DNA of 64,000 nucleotides from Ophioderma brevispina (lineage: Eukaryota; Echinodermata; Ophiuroidea; Amphilepidida; Ophiodermatidae). Position 1 is the stretch's first letter. Every line of letters starts with the position of its first letter. The DNA lies in assembly GCA_023653785.1 (NCBI GenBank), contig JAMKCH010041312.1, forward strand, positions 21,996 to 85,995, written 5' to 3'. Under the pieces are notes generated by a model, which made no database searches, was not told the origin of the DNA, and saw only the letters and a program-made list of their open reading frames with translations. Below, in pieces: positions 23,616 through 34,307 of the stretch. The position numbers were made by a program, and so were the translations under genes.

Positions 23616-23621
23616 ACTTAC

Positions 23622-23778
23622 AAGTTGTTCGTGAGACAATCTGATGGACTTCTTGTAAATTTCTTTGATAGGTGGAGTTTCAGCTCCCGATCTCTCATCT
23701 GACAGTGACCTCTGATCTGACCTCTCCCTGGTGACCTCTATGAGATCATCACTCCAGTAAGCTGTATCCTCTCTCCTC
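23622..23778 (-). CDS. LPIN: Lipin exon before C-LIP (YKKSIRLSHEQL)
   Basis: A 157-bp exon with acceptor AAATTTAG at 23779-23786 and donor CTT|GTAAGT at 23616-23621. The open frame encodes RRREDTAYWSDD, a charged Arg/Ser/Asp stretch with ETPPIKE, and ends in IYKKSIRLSHEQL. Lipins have Y(R/K)KSLRL(T/S)xEQ(I/L) directly before LNLKxGAN, and that continues in the next exon in phase 0. An inverted-repeat transposon abuts the donor: its terminal base (23615) is the seventh base of the intron. Confidence 0.95.
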
Positions 23779-23786
23779 CTAAATTA

Positions 23787-24310
23787 TCAAAAGTTGTTAT
23801 TTTAGTACAAGTGAAAAGGATAGTGTTGTGTTAAGCAAGCTCGTGCACTGAGTGCCCATCTCTCTTTCCTAGGCATTTGGGCCAGACTCCTCCATTTAAA
23901 GGTGCAACAAGAGATTCCACATATCAGGTGTCCCTAAAAAAATGAAAGTACTGATTTTCGCCCTGATGTAAAGCTTTCAATAAAATATATCCCTATCTGA
24001 AAGGATTAAGCTGAGAGAAATGCTTCTTTGGTACAATAATTGTGAAATTTTTAATTTCGTATGGGAGCAAATACAAAATTCAGCCTGTTTTATATTGAAA
24101 TATAAGCAAATCATAATCACCTTTTTTTCTCTCTTTTAAGACATTTCTGTAGCCAAATACAAGGTAAGGAATCTTTTGAGTGTCTTGTCTATATAAAATT
24201 ACTATTACGACACAAAATTTGGGTGCCTCAAAATCTCTCGTTGCACCTTTAATTTTGCTGTGGAGGGTTTTCACCACTTTTACCACATAACAAGTCTAAT
24301 ACCTTCCCTG
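23787..24310. other. LPIN: Lipin intron, no further structure seen
   Basis: Between the acceptor of 23622-23778 and the SINE-like block I see only AT-rich sequence. The motif TCTCGTTGCACCTTTAA at 24236 and AAAGGTGCAACAAGAGAT at 23899 are inverted copies, suggesting another small element at about 23899-24253. Confidence 0.55.
23899..24253. mobile_element. About 355-bp MITE-like element
   Basis: AAAGGTGCAACAAGAGATT at the left and the inverse, AATCTCTCGTTGCACCTTT, at the right form terminal inverted repeats of about 18 bp. No coding potential. Confidence 0.7.
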
Positions 24311-24319
24311 CATTGAATA

Positions 24320-24470
24320 ATGCCGGTACCCATTTATACACCTGGGTGGAGAGAATTGAGATACGCCTTACTCAAGAGCACAACACATTAGCTAGAGTAG
24401 AAGCTCAAACCCACAACCTTTGGCATTTGAAACCAACATTGAATCTACTGGACCGCACATGCTCTCTGGT
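24320..24470 (-). repeat. SINE-like dispersed repeat
   Basis: The block GGTACCCATTTATACACCTG plus GGTGGAGAGA is a short palindromic head. It is followed by CAAGAGCACAACAC and, near 24405-24420, CTCAAACCCACAACC, which resembles an inverted B box. This arrangement looks like a tRNA-derived SINE on the minus strand. The assignment is from pattern only. Confidence 0.5.
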
Positions 24471-24479
24471 ACAGGGGTA

Positions 24480-25375
24480 GTGGTACCTGGTTAAAGGGGT
24501 GCAGTGTAAGCTAATTGCACCCCTTAACCCTTGAAAGCAAAGGGTCTAAAGCAGAAAACATGGGGGTCTAAACATGATCAAATTCAGGGGTAAATGAAAT
24601 GTTGGTTCTCAAACCAGGAGTCTAGCCCCACGTCAGAAGTGTACCTTACTTCATCAATGGGCCAGTGCACCTTTCATCCAACGGCTGTATCTCGACTAAG
24701 GCCAATGATAGGCAATGTTATGTTTCCCATAACATTTTTTGCAAATCATAATGAGGCAACTATTTCATATTCATAATTGAAGTAGTAGTAGTCGTAACAG
24801 TCATTTCACCAACCTTCATCGTGCTAGGTCTACAATATTGTGTCAAAACAACACCCTACATTTTAAAATAATTTTGCAAGACTGATCTTTGGTTTGAAAC
24901 CTACTAAAATCATATCACAAGATGTGATCAAAAGAAGAAACCTTGATATCTTCTTTAAAATACAAAATAATGAACTTTTTAGGGATTTCAGCATCTCAAA
25001 CGCGGGCAGAAAATCATTAACACAGGCGGGTTACGGGAAACATAACATCGACTTTCATACGCCTAACGACTAACTTTTAACCAACAATAAGTTCACTAAA
25101 TAATGCAATTACAAGGCATTTTAGGATGTTTTCTCCAAAAGTTCACCTGGCAACCAAACATTTTAAGGCAGCATATATACATACGTTCCATCATGTACAA
25201 AACTACTACTGTTCAACTCAATCCTATTTATGCCCATGTCTTCAAATGCCATTTTATACCACCAACAAGCTTGGGAAATATAATCCAATCTTAACTCAAA
25301 GAAATAACATGTACACTATCATTACAATATGCAAGTTCATCTTACAAACAAATGGCTGTTTTGAATACTTCATAC
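24480..25375. other. LPIN: Lipin intron, no gene seen
   Basis: AT-rich intron. Short open frames here have no motif or splice support. Confidence 0.5.
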
Positions 25376-25428
25376 CTTTCATCATCTTTTTCTTCTCCAG
25401 TGGCGCCATCTTCAACTCCCCCAGATTC
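25376..25428 (-). CDS. LPIN: Lipin small acidic linker exon
   Basis: A 53-bp exon with acceptor TTTGTAG at 25429-25435 and donor GAAAG|GTATGAAG at 25375. It encodes ESGGVEDGATGEEKDDE, an acidic linker without recognisable domain. The evidence is the splice borders, the open frame in phase with both neighbours (phase 0 in, AG out, completing Arg with the next exon), and its place in the gene. Family members have a variable acidic linker here. The exon could be alternatively used, but nothing in the sequence shows this. Confidence 0.78.
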
Positions 25429-25435
25429 CTACAAA

Positions 25436-26549
25436 TTTCAGCAAAGAATTTTTATATATTATTAGAGTAAAATGGAGTACTATTAAGATATATTTTATAA
25501 GTTATAAATTTGTATCAGTCACATAAAATGATGTAAAAAATGTTCATACTCGTGCAGCATACAGTGTGTCCTGAAAAAAGTAGATGAACTAAACAAGCAT
25601 ACCTCTTATTGCAGTGCATTTGATTCTTACTTTTTCATTTTGAACAAGCCATATTTATCTTAGTATATGGCTGGGTATAAGATAGACATCTACCCCCCCC
25701 CCCACACACACACACACAGAGAACTGGTCCTCCAGCCTCAATGCTATTGTGAATGCAAAGTCAAGTGAAGCTACTATCAGGGATGTTAAGGCAGAGCCGC
25801 TGGCGGGGGTTCAGGGGCAGAAGATGCCCCTGAAGCCCCTTGGTTTTAGCATTTTTTAACAGAAAAACCTTCAATAGTAAGTACTGCAAAGTTTTAACTT
25901 TTCAGGAAAATAGCTCCAATGATTTGCAGAATCATTTAATTTTCTTATGTCTTTTTCTCTCGTTTCCATAACTTAATTTGCATTGTAGGATACACCAGGC
26001 ATAACATGCATAAATCTGTTAAAATGGGACCATGATCTTCCGAAATAGAGTCCGACAAAAACAAGCCGTCCTTATCCTTTTTTCAATCCCAATTCCACTT
26101 CCACTTGTCCCAAACCTCAGCTTCAATTCTGTTAATGTTTGCAGTTCGATAAACTCCCATTTTGGTATTTAAAAAAGCTCAAATTTCCGATCGTTAACAC
26201 ACATGCGATACACAAAAGTTGCAAAATTCTACTCCACTTCTACTAACTCGACTACAGAGTTGCGGTTTCAAATGTGCTATTAGAATACACTCACGACCCA
26301 AACGGTGCGACCTAGGCATGACCAAGTTGACCCTAGGATGATGATGCCCTCTGTTGATGTATTTTCTTACAATAGCAGAGGGTGAAAGGCACGTTTCATT
26401 TACTTACTTTTTTATTTAATAATTTGTTTAATTTTTTGTCCGGATTTTTTCTAGCTTCAAGTAAAAAATCTGGGACAAAATTGGGATTCCTAAAAAATCC
26501 GGAAGACTTGCATCCCTGGCTACTGCTACAGGTCTCTCAACTTCCTTAC
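25436..26549. other. LPIN: Lipin intron, no gene seen
   Basis: Contains a C run followed by a CA microsatellite at 25694-25718 and unique AT-rich DNA. No exon is needed here, since the neighbouring lipin exons join in phase. Confidence 0.5.
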
Positions 26550-26654
26550 CTTTTTGGGTGTGGTTTGTCTAGATGAAGATCCACCCCATAACCAGGAGGT
26601 CAGGCTACGTTTGTTCTTGGGCATGTGGTCCTTTACTAAATTGGAAACAACCAT
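26550..26654 (-). CDS. LPIN: Lipin exon, DHMPKN / SWLWG block
   Basis: Clean 105-bp exon with acceptor CATAACAG at 26655-26662 and donor AAAAAG|GTAAGG at 26549. The open frame contains NLVKDHMPKN, then a Ser/Trp stretch with SWLWG, then a basic tail TTPKK. This equals the lipin segment that in vertebrates reads xxxMPKKGGRWWFSW. It starts and ends in phase 0. The pyrimidine tract before the acceptor (TTTTCCCCC) supports the start. Confidence 0.93.
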
Positions 26655-26662
26655 CTGTTATG

Positions 26663-27346
26663 GGGGAAAAGGAAAGGGAGAAATTCCATAAATACTGTAA
26701 GAGAGAAAACTTGGTGTAAATTCTGTATCTATTTAAAACAGATATTACACACAGGCTTTACAGCAAAGTTTTTAATATACTTTTTTGTTAGCATTCAATC
26801 ATATGGTGCAATAGACAACTGCATAAGAAAACCCTATTAGTGAACATATTTTTTTTTCATACCAAAATAATGGAGACCTGATAACATGACCTTAAATGTT
26901 AGGGTTTACTTTCTAGTTTCCACAACCATTGAACATTTTTGAAAAAAAAAAATCCAATAAAACAGGACCAAATTAAAACAGCTAATCAGTATTGAATGAC
27001 CAAATAAATCGCTCTAGATAAATGGAGATAAAATTAACCACTTTCAAATGTCTAGATTGTTATAGCATGGCACCATTCAGATGGTTAATGGTACAAACAT
27101 AATTATACATATTGGTTCATCGATTTATGTGTCAAAGTTTTATTTCACAAGACACAAAATGACAATTTTCAAAGTTGCTGGTAGCAACTCGATGGATGTG
27201 CATCCGATTCACACACTAGCACATCCCTGCAATTTATTACTGTCAAGATGTGTAGGCCATGACTTTTGTCTATAAGTTTAACAGCAACACACTGGATTGA
27301 ATTATAAATGCTTTAAACTGGGAATAAAGGTGAATATTTTTGAACC
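26663..27346. other. LPIN: Lipin intron, no gene seen
   Basis: AT-rich DNA without recognised repeats. The lipin reading continues directly from the exon at 27531 to that at 26654. Confidence 0.5.
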
Positions 27347-27470
27347 GGTACTCTCTATGATGAATTGAAGACCAAAGATACCATTATTTTTGTATGGAAC
27401 GAAGCCTCCGGCCTCATTCTTCCCCTTAAAATAATTGCATCGCCTTGGTTTCAATTCAGCAGAGCAGAGA
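27347..27470. mobile_element. Foldback MITE, copy 1
   Basis: The left arm GGTACTCTCTATGATGAATT and the right arm ending GGTTTCAATTCAGCAGAG are inverted copies, with an inner pair near ATACCATTATTTT and AAAATAATTGCAT. It matches the copy at 52743-52866 over its whole length of about 125 bp. Confidence 0.85.
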
Positions 27471-27530
27471 TCATACCGATTCCAAAAATAATACCTCTAT
27501 TCTCTAAATCAAATACAGCTTAGTTCAGAC

Positions 27531-27688
27531 CTCCCAGGAGGGCTTTTTGAAGCACCCATGACATTATTCTTGGTCCGCAATCTGCAGTTGTAGAACTGTC
27601 GCCTATCCTCAGCACCAAATTGGGGTTACTCAAGATGCTGGGATTTTACAGAATTCGTCGTAAGAAATCTCGTACTTGTGGAATAAAT
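27531..27688 (-). CDS. LPIN: Lipin exon, NPNLVLRIGD block (homopolymer frameshift)
   Basis: The acceptor is TTCTCAG at 27689-27695 and the donor is GGGAG|GTCTGA at 27530. The first frame gives FHKYEISYDEFC; a one-base shift inside an A4 run then continues as NPSILSNPNLVLRIGD; further shifts give FYN and then PRIMSWVL..QK. This is the lipin block that in the family reads like SYEEFCxNP...DPNLVVRIGxKYYNW...FQKPLP. At least three indels are needed, the clearest being one A missing from an A run near 27644. The phase with the exon at 28233 is perfect (G plus AT). The foldback repeat at 27347-27470 ends only about 60 bp past the donor. Confidence 0.9.
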
Positions 27689-27789
27689 CTGAGAATTGAT
27701 AACGTAAATGTTATTTTATTGATCGACACTTTTGAAATATGTTTTGACAAGGTAAGAAAAGCTTACAGTGAATATTATAGATTAACCGA

Positions 27790-28200
27790 TATTTTTATCT
27801 TACATCGGATCGGGGCAATTTTTGCAAAAAATCGTAAAAAATCGGATCGGCAAAATATGTCAGAGTCTACCGATTCTCAACCGATATATATTGAATTAAA
27901 GAAATGGACAAATAAAATGGGTTGTTTACCCTTTTATAGTAGAAACACGATACCCGAGATCTCAAAGTTAATTTTATCCTCCCAAATTCCTCATTGGAAC
28001 TGTTTGCAAATGTACGCCCATACCTATTTATTATCACATCATTGCTAATTTCCAAGTTCAAAAATTTGAACCCAAGTGCTATCTTTAATATATGATGCAT
28101 CGTGGATCCAGCCTACTGCAAAAACTATCGGCCATCGATCGGCAGAGGAAATCCTGGATCGATTAATTCTATATAGTGTCTATTTTGATGGCTATTCTAG
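27790..28200. other. LPIN: Lipin intron with GATCGG-rich repeat
   Basis: The block near 27785-27895 repeats ACCGATAT, ATCGGATCGG and related strings, and GGCCATCGATCGGCAG lies near 28129. It looks like a small dispersed element in two pieces. The 142-codon plus-strand frame at 27620-28048 runs antisense through lipin exon 27531-27688 and is not supported. Confidence 0.5.
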
Positions 28201-28232
28201 GTTTATCATGTAATAAGCCAAAGTCGTCTTAC

Positions 28233-28304
28233 CAAGAGGTACTGTATCTTCATCTGCTTTAAGCCCGCCACACAATGACATGTCATTTTCCCTGGTAAAT
28301 TTCC
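28233..28304 (-). CDS. LPIN: Lipin exon, SLCGGL block
   Basis: Short 72-bp exon with acceptor TTATTTAG at 28305-28312 and donor CTTG|GTAAGACG at 28232. It encodes ENDMSLCGGL followed by an acidic DED stretch. SLCGG is a hallmark of lipins at the entrance to the conserved region before C-LIP. It ends with one leftover G, which joins AT of the next exon to give Asp, so the downstream phase is correct. The upstream phase is off by one G relative to the exon at 33372-33524. Confidence 0.9.
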
Positions 28305-28312
28305 CTAAATAA

Positions 28313-29490
28313 CAACAATGTGAATATATCAAATTAAGTTAACTTCTAAGTAATATTGTATATTTTAAATTTCTTTCTAACCTACAGTGTGGATTCAAAA
28401 AAAACTCTACATCAGATAAAAAAATAATTAAAATAGTTCCAAGTGTTTTTGCTCAAATTTTTGGCTATGGTTATCAGAAGGAAACCAGGCTTTCAGAAAA
28501 CGTTTAATTGGTGTCTTTGGCTTTGAGGAAGAATTTACGCCTATTTTGCTGAAGACTTAAATCCTGTTTTGGCCGATTTGGAAGCCAAAGAAAGATGCAT
28601 CGTTTACAGAGAGTAACATTGTCGTCAGCAGCGATTTGAGTACAAACATTTAACACCAAATTAATTGATAAGACATAGAAGTGGGAGAGTATTGAGTATT
28701 ATAAAAATAATATCCCCGAGATTACCAAAACCATGCTCAGGTGAAAAAATGCTCATTTCTTTTCTCAATAAGAAAGTCAAATAGCTGGTGTAATACCACA
28801 GTTACTTTGGTTCACAGGATTTCATGGTTTTTACCTACAACGACACTTGGAGCAAAGGAAACCATAGAAAGTTTTGATTCCGCTTAAAAAACAGCACTGC
28901 GAGATTTGAATTTTAGTTTAATTCCAATTATTTTACAGAAAACTTCCGCTTTAGTCTGCAATTTAATGGACGCTGAGTAAGTACTGGATTGTGCAAAATA
29001 ATTACCTTAGAGATGTAAACAAAAATCTCTGAGCAGTTTCCTTATGTTCATGTACTGATACATGAGGAGTGATTTTTCAAATAACTGGCTCTTTATAATT
29101 GATGGTATTGTTTTTTGTAAGATATTTTACTTATAATTATGTTACCACATAACCATTTATTCAAACTGATTGTTTTTGTCGGAAAAATCGATACTATCTG
29201 AACTTGCATGTGTGAATTGTCCTTTGCTATAATGTTTTGTGGTATAACGTCGGTGTCAGTCTCTCCGGCATTGTATGGCTAAAATCGTGCCCAAAAACTG
29301 AATTTTTTAGGTCTCTTCTCCGCAAAATTGACTAGTTTCTTCCTCCCATGTCCCAAAGCCACCAATAACAATCTTCGATAGCTGTTTATCTCTGTAAACA
29401 ACCAAGCAAACATTGAAAGCAAATAATTTTTTACACCTTGAAGAAAAAATCTTCCTGATGTATGGTTTTTAGTGACTCACACTGTATAAT
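28313..29490. other. LPIN: Lipin intron, no gene seen
   Basis: AT-rich intron between exon 28233-28304 and the 2.8-kb element. A small unrecognised lipin exon could hide here and would explain the one-base phase mismatch, but none was found. Confidence 0.45.
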
Positions 29491-32283
29491 CACTTGTCAA
29501 TTTCAAAATCGCCCCCGCCCTGGGGGTCCCGGACTAGCGTGGACTTGCCGGGAATTACATTTGCCTGTGTGACAACAAAACCCCCAGCCTTTGAGCCAGG
29601 GAATTTACACATTTTGCTGTTGTACACCCCCGCCTTTTGTCCCCGCTAAAGAAGCACGAAATCCCGGGTAGCCTGGCTTACATTTTTGTACATCCCCCGG
29701 CGTTCCTACCAGCCGGGCTTCGGTGTGATAATCCCCGTATATTCTCGCCAATTTGGGGGCGGGGACTGCTTTAAAAACTCCTGGTACATCCACGGCTCGG
29801 TCCCGCTTATGGCGACAACAGGTCTAGCTATATTAAATCATACTACATTTTGGATCGCCAGTGTCAGAACCGAGCCGAAATTACACCACATCGGAAGTTA
29901 TGTTTGAGAAACAAACCTCGTTTAGTTGGTTTGTTTAAAAAAATCCACATTATCCCCCGGCAATATCGGACTAATAAACATAGCAGAGTAATATCTAAAA
30001 CCCTGCATCATATCTGCCAACGGAAACTTCAGCCAAACAAGATCATCATGGTGATTGTCGCTTTGTCGGCCTACTCTGTGATAGTGACTTGCTAAAATAA
30101 CTTGAATATATATGCCCATGCCATACTCTGTCAGTGGGTATCAATATATTGCGACCCTGCCCAGGGGGAGGCACTCAAGCATCTTTGTTGGAATGCATGA
30201 TGGATTGCATATATGCCGCAGATAACAAAGTGAAAAACGTGCATAAAACACAGATATTTTGTAGTCTGCAATCACCATTTTTGGCTCCATTTAAATCGTA
30301 TTGACTACTTCCCCCGTTTTTTTGGAGGACGGTTTGCATCTTTCTGACAAAATTCTGAACAGAACAATCACTTAAAGGCATAACCAACAAATCTTCATTC
30401 TTATTCCTAAATTTGAGTTGAATTTTCCATGTCAGTTTCATGAGAAACGAAGATTTTTGTACAGTTCCCATAGTTACTTGGGCACGCAATTGCGAGCTAT
30501 ATCCCTCATGCGTGAGACTCGCGCCCATTGTGTGAGAGTTGACAACCCTGAATTATTTTACTCTGTGTATCCCAACACCTCATGTTTCAAGAGGGATTGC
30601 CAGCTCGCGCGCATTTGAATCAGTGGCGGATTTAAGGGACAGCAGTGTCAGCAGTTGCTGACCGGGCCCCCCTAAATTAATATTGCTCTCAGGGCCCCCC
30701 TAAATTAATATTGCTCTCAGGGCCCCCTCAGACACCCTCTAGTCACACTAAAGTGCAACACTGCGCTGCGAAAGCGACGCTAAATTGCCCCACCTCAAGC
30801 TGCTGACAGGGCCCTCCGCCACTGTTTGAAATGGGTTGTTATTTACACCATGGTTACACAAAGGTTTGGTTGAGTATTTTCGTTATTTATTTTTTTGCCG
30901 AAATTGTTATTTGTACTAGTGAGGTTTCTCAAATAAAATAAATAATTAAACTTCCTTCAGGCTGAGTCTGTTGTGATTTTTTAAAGGCGAATATATGATA
31001 TAATCTGGACAAGTTATATTTCTAGGGCCTGGAAAAAGGGAGAGTTTATTATTTTCATTAAAAGTTGTAATACTACTGGTACCAAATTATGAGAAAAACA
31101 GTAGTTTGGGTAAATTTTTCAAATTCAAAGACACGTTGTTAAATATTTGATTTGAAAACATTGTGTTTCGCTTGAACAAAAAAGTTAACCATTCCAAGAT
31201 CTTATTGCCCAAGCCAACCAAACCCAACCCACTATCAATATTAAATGGTTACAATTTTACTTAAATCTTTCTTCACATTTTCAAACAAAAAAAGGAAATT
31301 TATGTGCAATTAAAATAGATTTGTTATACTTTTTAGATTTATTGAGCAAACTTCAATTTCCCCCCGTTCTCTAAATGTTAGACCCCAGGACCGGGGACTT
31401 GGCGCGCCTTGTGGTAAATTGAGCTGACATTTCGCAGGAGCCTGGACAGGCTGTACTCTTGGCTGAATGGCACGGCGGTTTAAAAAACTTGCAATCCCGA
31501 TAAAATGGAAAATTTGAATGGGAATAACACTGCCAAAACAAGTTCGGAAATCGCGATTACATTTAATTTTGATTTATATCGGAACATGTGGCACCTCGAG
31601 AAGTATTTTGGGCTAACAGAATGTATTTCATGAACATTTATTTGTTTCCATAGCGATTCAATATTTTCATTTTCATATTAAAATGCCCGCATTTTATGCA
31701 ATGAAATGACAATATTCCTGGCATTGAGCAAGAAATATCAAATAGCTTTCACTACCTACGGTGATTTTATTAAATGAATCAGACAAACTTCTAGTAATTT
31801 CTTGTGATTCAGGTGATATTAATTTTTTTAAACATTTTCCTGTTGATTTTTGATGTTTTTCTGGCGATTTAACGTTGAAAATATTGATCCTCGGATTAGT
31901 TGATATCTCGACCATGCGACGACGTGCGTGTGTGCTACTTGTATAGCTTGCCTTTCACGACATGGAAGAGATCGGACTGCAATGGTAGCTATATAAAATG
32001 GTGATATACTACAGATTTGACGGGCGACTCTGCTCACTGATAGCCTGGTTTTATATGGTGTGACACATGCGTTAAAGTCTCCGTTTATGTCCCGGCTTAA
32101 GTCCCAGCTATCATCAATGATTGTCCCGGCAGGGCGGGGACAAGCTAACGTACATTCCCGGCCAAGTCCCGGCTAACATCCCGGCTTGCGGGGCAATACT
32201 TTTTTGTACATGCCCGGCTATGTCCCGGCATATACCCCGCTATGTGCCGGGACCCCCAGGGCCGGGATTTAAATTGACAAGTG
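29491..32283. mobile_element. 2.8-kb DNA-transposon-like element in a lipin intron
   Basis: The left end CACTTGTCAATTTCAAAATC, then GCCCTGGGGGTCCCGG, is matched inverted by the right end, which on the minus strand reads CACTTGTCAATTTAAATCCC, then GGCCCTGGGGGTCCCGG. Inside both ends are GC-rich arrays of CCCGGCTA/TGTCCCGGC-type repeats (29500-29800 and 32085-32260). No transposase motif was recognised. A hAT-like MITE is nested at 30621-30824. Confidence 0.8.
30621..30824. mobile_element. 204-bp hAT-like MITE (nested)
   Basis: The termini are CAGTGGCGGA and TCCGCCACTG, the common hAT-type inverted repeat. Flanks TTTGAAT (30614-30620) and TTTGAAAT (30825-30832) look like an imperfect 8-bp target duplication, as hAT elements make. 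The interior has a 34-bp tandem pair of GGGCCCCCCTAAATTAATAT plus TGCTCTCA. Confidence 0.85.
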
Positions 32284-32284
32284 C

Positions 32285-32875
32285 ATAAGGCAAGTGGTTT
32301 ATAAGGCTTTCAATTTTATTTTTTTTGAACAAGTACCAGAGACATCTACTATAGTCAACGACAGATATAGCCAACCACTTACATGCATGCAAGGGCTGTC
32401 AATCAGGATGGCATGGGTTGTGATTGGATTGCTTTGCACATAGAGTTTGGGCAGGGCATGATCAAACAAAATATGCTTTTAAAATGTTATAAAGACATAA
32501 TGATTCACACAAACCTGTACATGATAAGAATTTAGTAGCATTCCTTCTTTTATCTCTTTTTAACAATTTCTTAATTTCTTGTTGATGCAGGTTCTAGATG
32601 ATTTTTTTCCTTCTGGAATCAGGGGCCAAGGCAAGTTCTACATGAATGTTATTGTCATGCTTTATGCCACTGTTGTCTGTACAGTAACCTGCCTGTCTAT
32701 GAAAATGCATCCATCGCATAACTAACAATAACAATGAGGGAAAAAATCCCATTGCCCAACCCATTTTTTATCCCAATATGCCATTACTTCTGTCATGAAG
32801 CATGTAATTTTCCGAACTTGATTTAATCAAAAAGAATATGTTGTGACTGCATTTGATTCTGTTTAACTATTTAGA
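32285..32875. other. LPIN: Lipin intron, no gene seen
   Basis: Unique AT-rich DNA between two repeat elements, with no exon support. Confidence 0.45.
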
Positions 32876-33048
32876 GGTTAATGTCTGCATATTTTCAGCT
32901 TTGAGTGCATTGGCCAAAAATCAGTTTGACAAGAAATAATGACACAAGCCCCGCAGGGGTGCATGCCATGAGTCTGGTCAAACTGACGCAAGTGCATTGA
33001 TTTTTGTCACTGCACGAGAAACTAAAAATATGCAAACATTAACCTAAT
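32874..33048. mobile_element. About 171-bp MITE
   Basis: The left arm GAGGTTAATGTCTGCATATTT matches the inverse of the right arm AAATATGCAAACATTAACCT. An inner inverted pair CAGTTTGAC and GTCAAACTG flanks a short GC-rich loop. No coding potential. Confidence 0.8.
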
Positions 33049-33371
33049 TCATAAACGTTATTACAGCAGACATTTTCAGACAAAAAATCCAATGCAGTAA
33101 ATGGTTCTAAGGAAAAGAGCCCACGCCTGCCCATAAAATGAATCAATCCAATGTTGCATGTAAACGTTTTAAACACACTGCGTACGCTCATTAACATACG
33201 CACCATGCAATGACAAATATCTATTCATGATTTTTGTCCAATCTCATTTCTTCTTATAATAAACGTTTATGCATGTATATCGTTACATAGGTAAAAAAAT
33301 TAAAATCTACAACCCCCTACTTTTTCTGACCATCAAAAAGGCCACACCTTTCTAAAGGCCTAATCTCTTAC

Positions 33372-33524
33372 CCGGCATCATCATGGTTCATTTCAACTGT
33401 GCCTGGTGACATACTGCCTACAGTGTTTGGGGACTGTGGTAGAGACGTGCCTAAATCCGACGATTTGTCTTCGTCTTTGGCATCTCGGATAGTACGAATT
33501 CGATTGGACGGTACTTGAACGGAA
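33372..33524 (-). CDS. LPIN: Lipin exon, Ser/Pro linker (LPQSP)
   Basis: A 153-bp exon with acceptor CTTTCAG at 33525-33531 and donor GG|GTAAGAG at 33371. The frame set by the previous exon is open throughout and encodes an acidic and Ser/Pro-rich segment containing LPQSPNTVGSMSPG, similar to the LP(Q/H)SP motif of lipin linkers. This region is a phosphorylation-rich, poorly conserved part of the family. The predicted end is GCC GG in phase 2, but the next recognised exon needs one leftover base, so there is either a miscounted G run at the donor (GGGT) or an unrecognised small exon in between. A 293-bp inverted-repeat element lies about 260 bp upstream in the intron. Confidence 0.85.
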
Positions 33525-33659
33525 CTGAAAGGTAGTATCAAGGTGTTCATACATCAAATTTGGTTGTTAATTAAAGTATTAGTTAGTAAGTTAATGGATA
33601 TTAATACTGCCAATGTATCAGAGAGTTCACTTGTTCAAATCATGGGAAGGCAGGTACTC

Positions 33660-33735
33660 TCTGTGTGTGTGTGCATGTGTTTGTGTGTGCATGCATGCAT
33701 GTGTGTGTATGTGTGTGTGTGTTTTGTATATGTCT
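33660..33735. repeat. TG-rich microsatellite
   Basis: Interrupted (TG)n with GCATGCATGCATG stretches, in the lipin intron. Confidence 0.85.
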
Positions 33736-33788
33736 GTACAAATGTATGCATGCATGAGATTAGTGTTAATTCTTTTATGTTAAGTGTA

Positions 33789-34081
33789 TATCGAGGGTTG
33801 ACAAACAGAAGGACGTAACTCAGTACTGACTAAATTGAAAAATTTCCTTTATTCCTACTGTAATAATCTACTGCTTTTTGAGAATTTGGAATAATTTTAA
33901 ATAATTTCTACTAATCAAATCTATGTCTTACTCAAAATGCACACATCTCATAAAGCTCGTAGATGGTACTGTACCAACTTATATAAAACTTTAGTAATGT
34001 GCTATTATGAACAGCAGATTAAGAAATCCTTATATTTCTTTTCAGTGCTGAGTTACGTCCTTACTTTTCAACCCTCGATAT
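33789..34081. mobile_element. 293-bp MITE with 40-bp inverted repeats
   Basis: The left end ATATCGAGGGTTGACAAACA, then GGACGTAACTCAGTACTGA, is matched by the inverted right end ATATCGAGGGTTGAAAAGTA, then GGACGTAACTCAGCACTGA. The interior is AT-rich. It sits about 265 bp from lipin exon 33372-33524. Confidence 0.9.
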
Positions 34082-34307
34082 CACATTGTGCTTGTGTGTA
34101 TGTTATGATTCAGAGTGAGTGTGGGTGTGCATGCATGCATCAATTAAATGTGTTCCCGAGGACATAATAACAGGCATGCGTAACAAGTGCCATCTTTTTG
34201 TAATAATGTTTGCAAGCCGATTATCAAATTAGCTCTCATCTTTTTGTTTTTGTCTTAACCTTGCTGCTCTTCATCTGACTGACTTGCATATGTGAGGAAC
34301 AAGGCGG

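Noticed and set aside
27620..28048. 142-codon plus-strand frame
   Set aside because: It runs antisense over lipin exon 27531-27688 and through a dispersed repeat, and has no motif.
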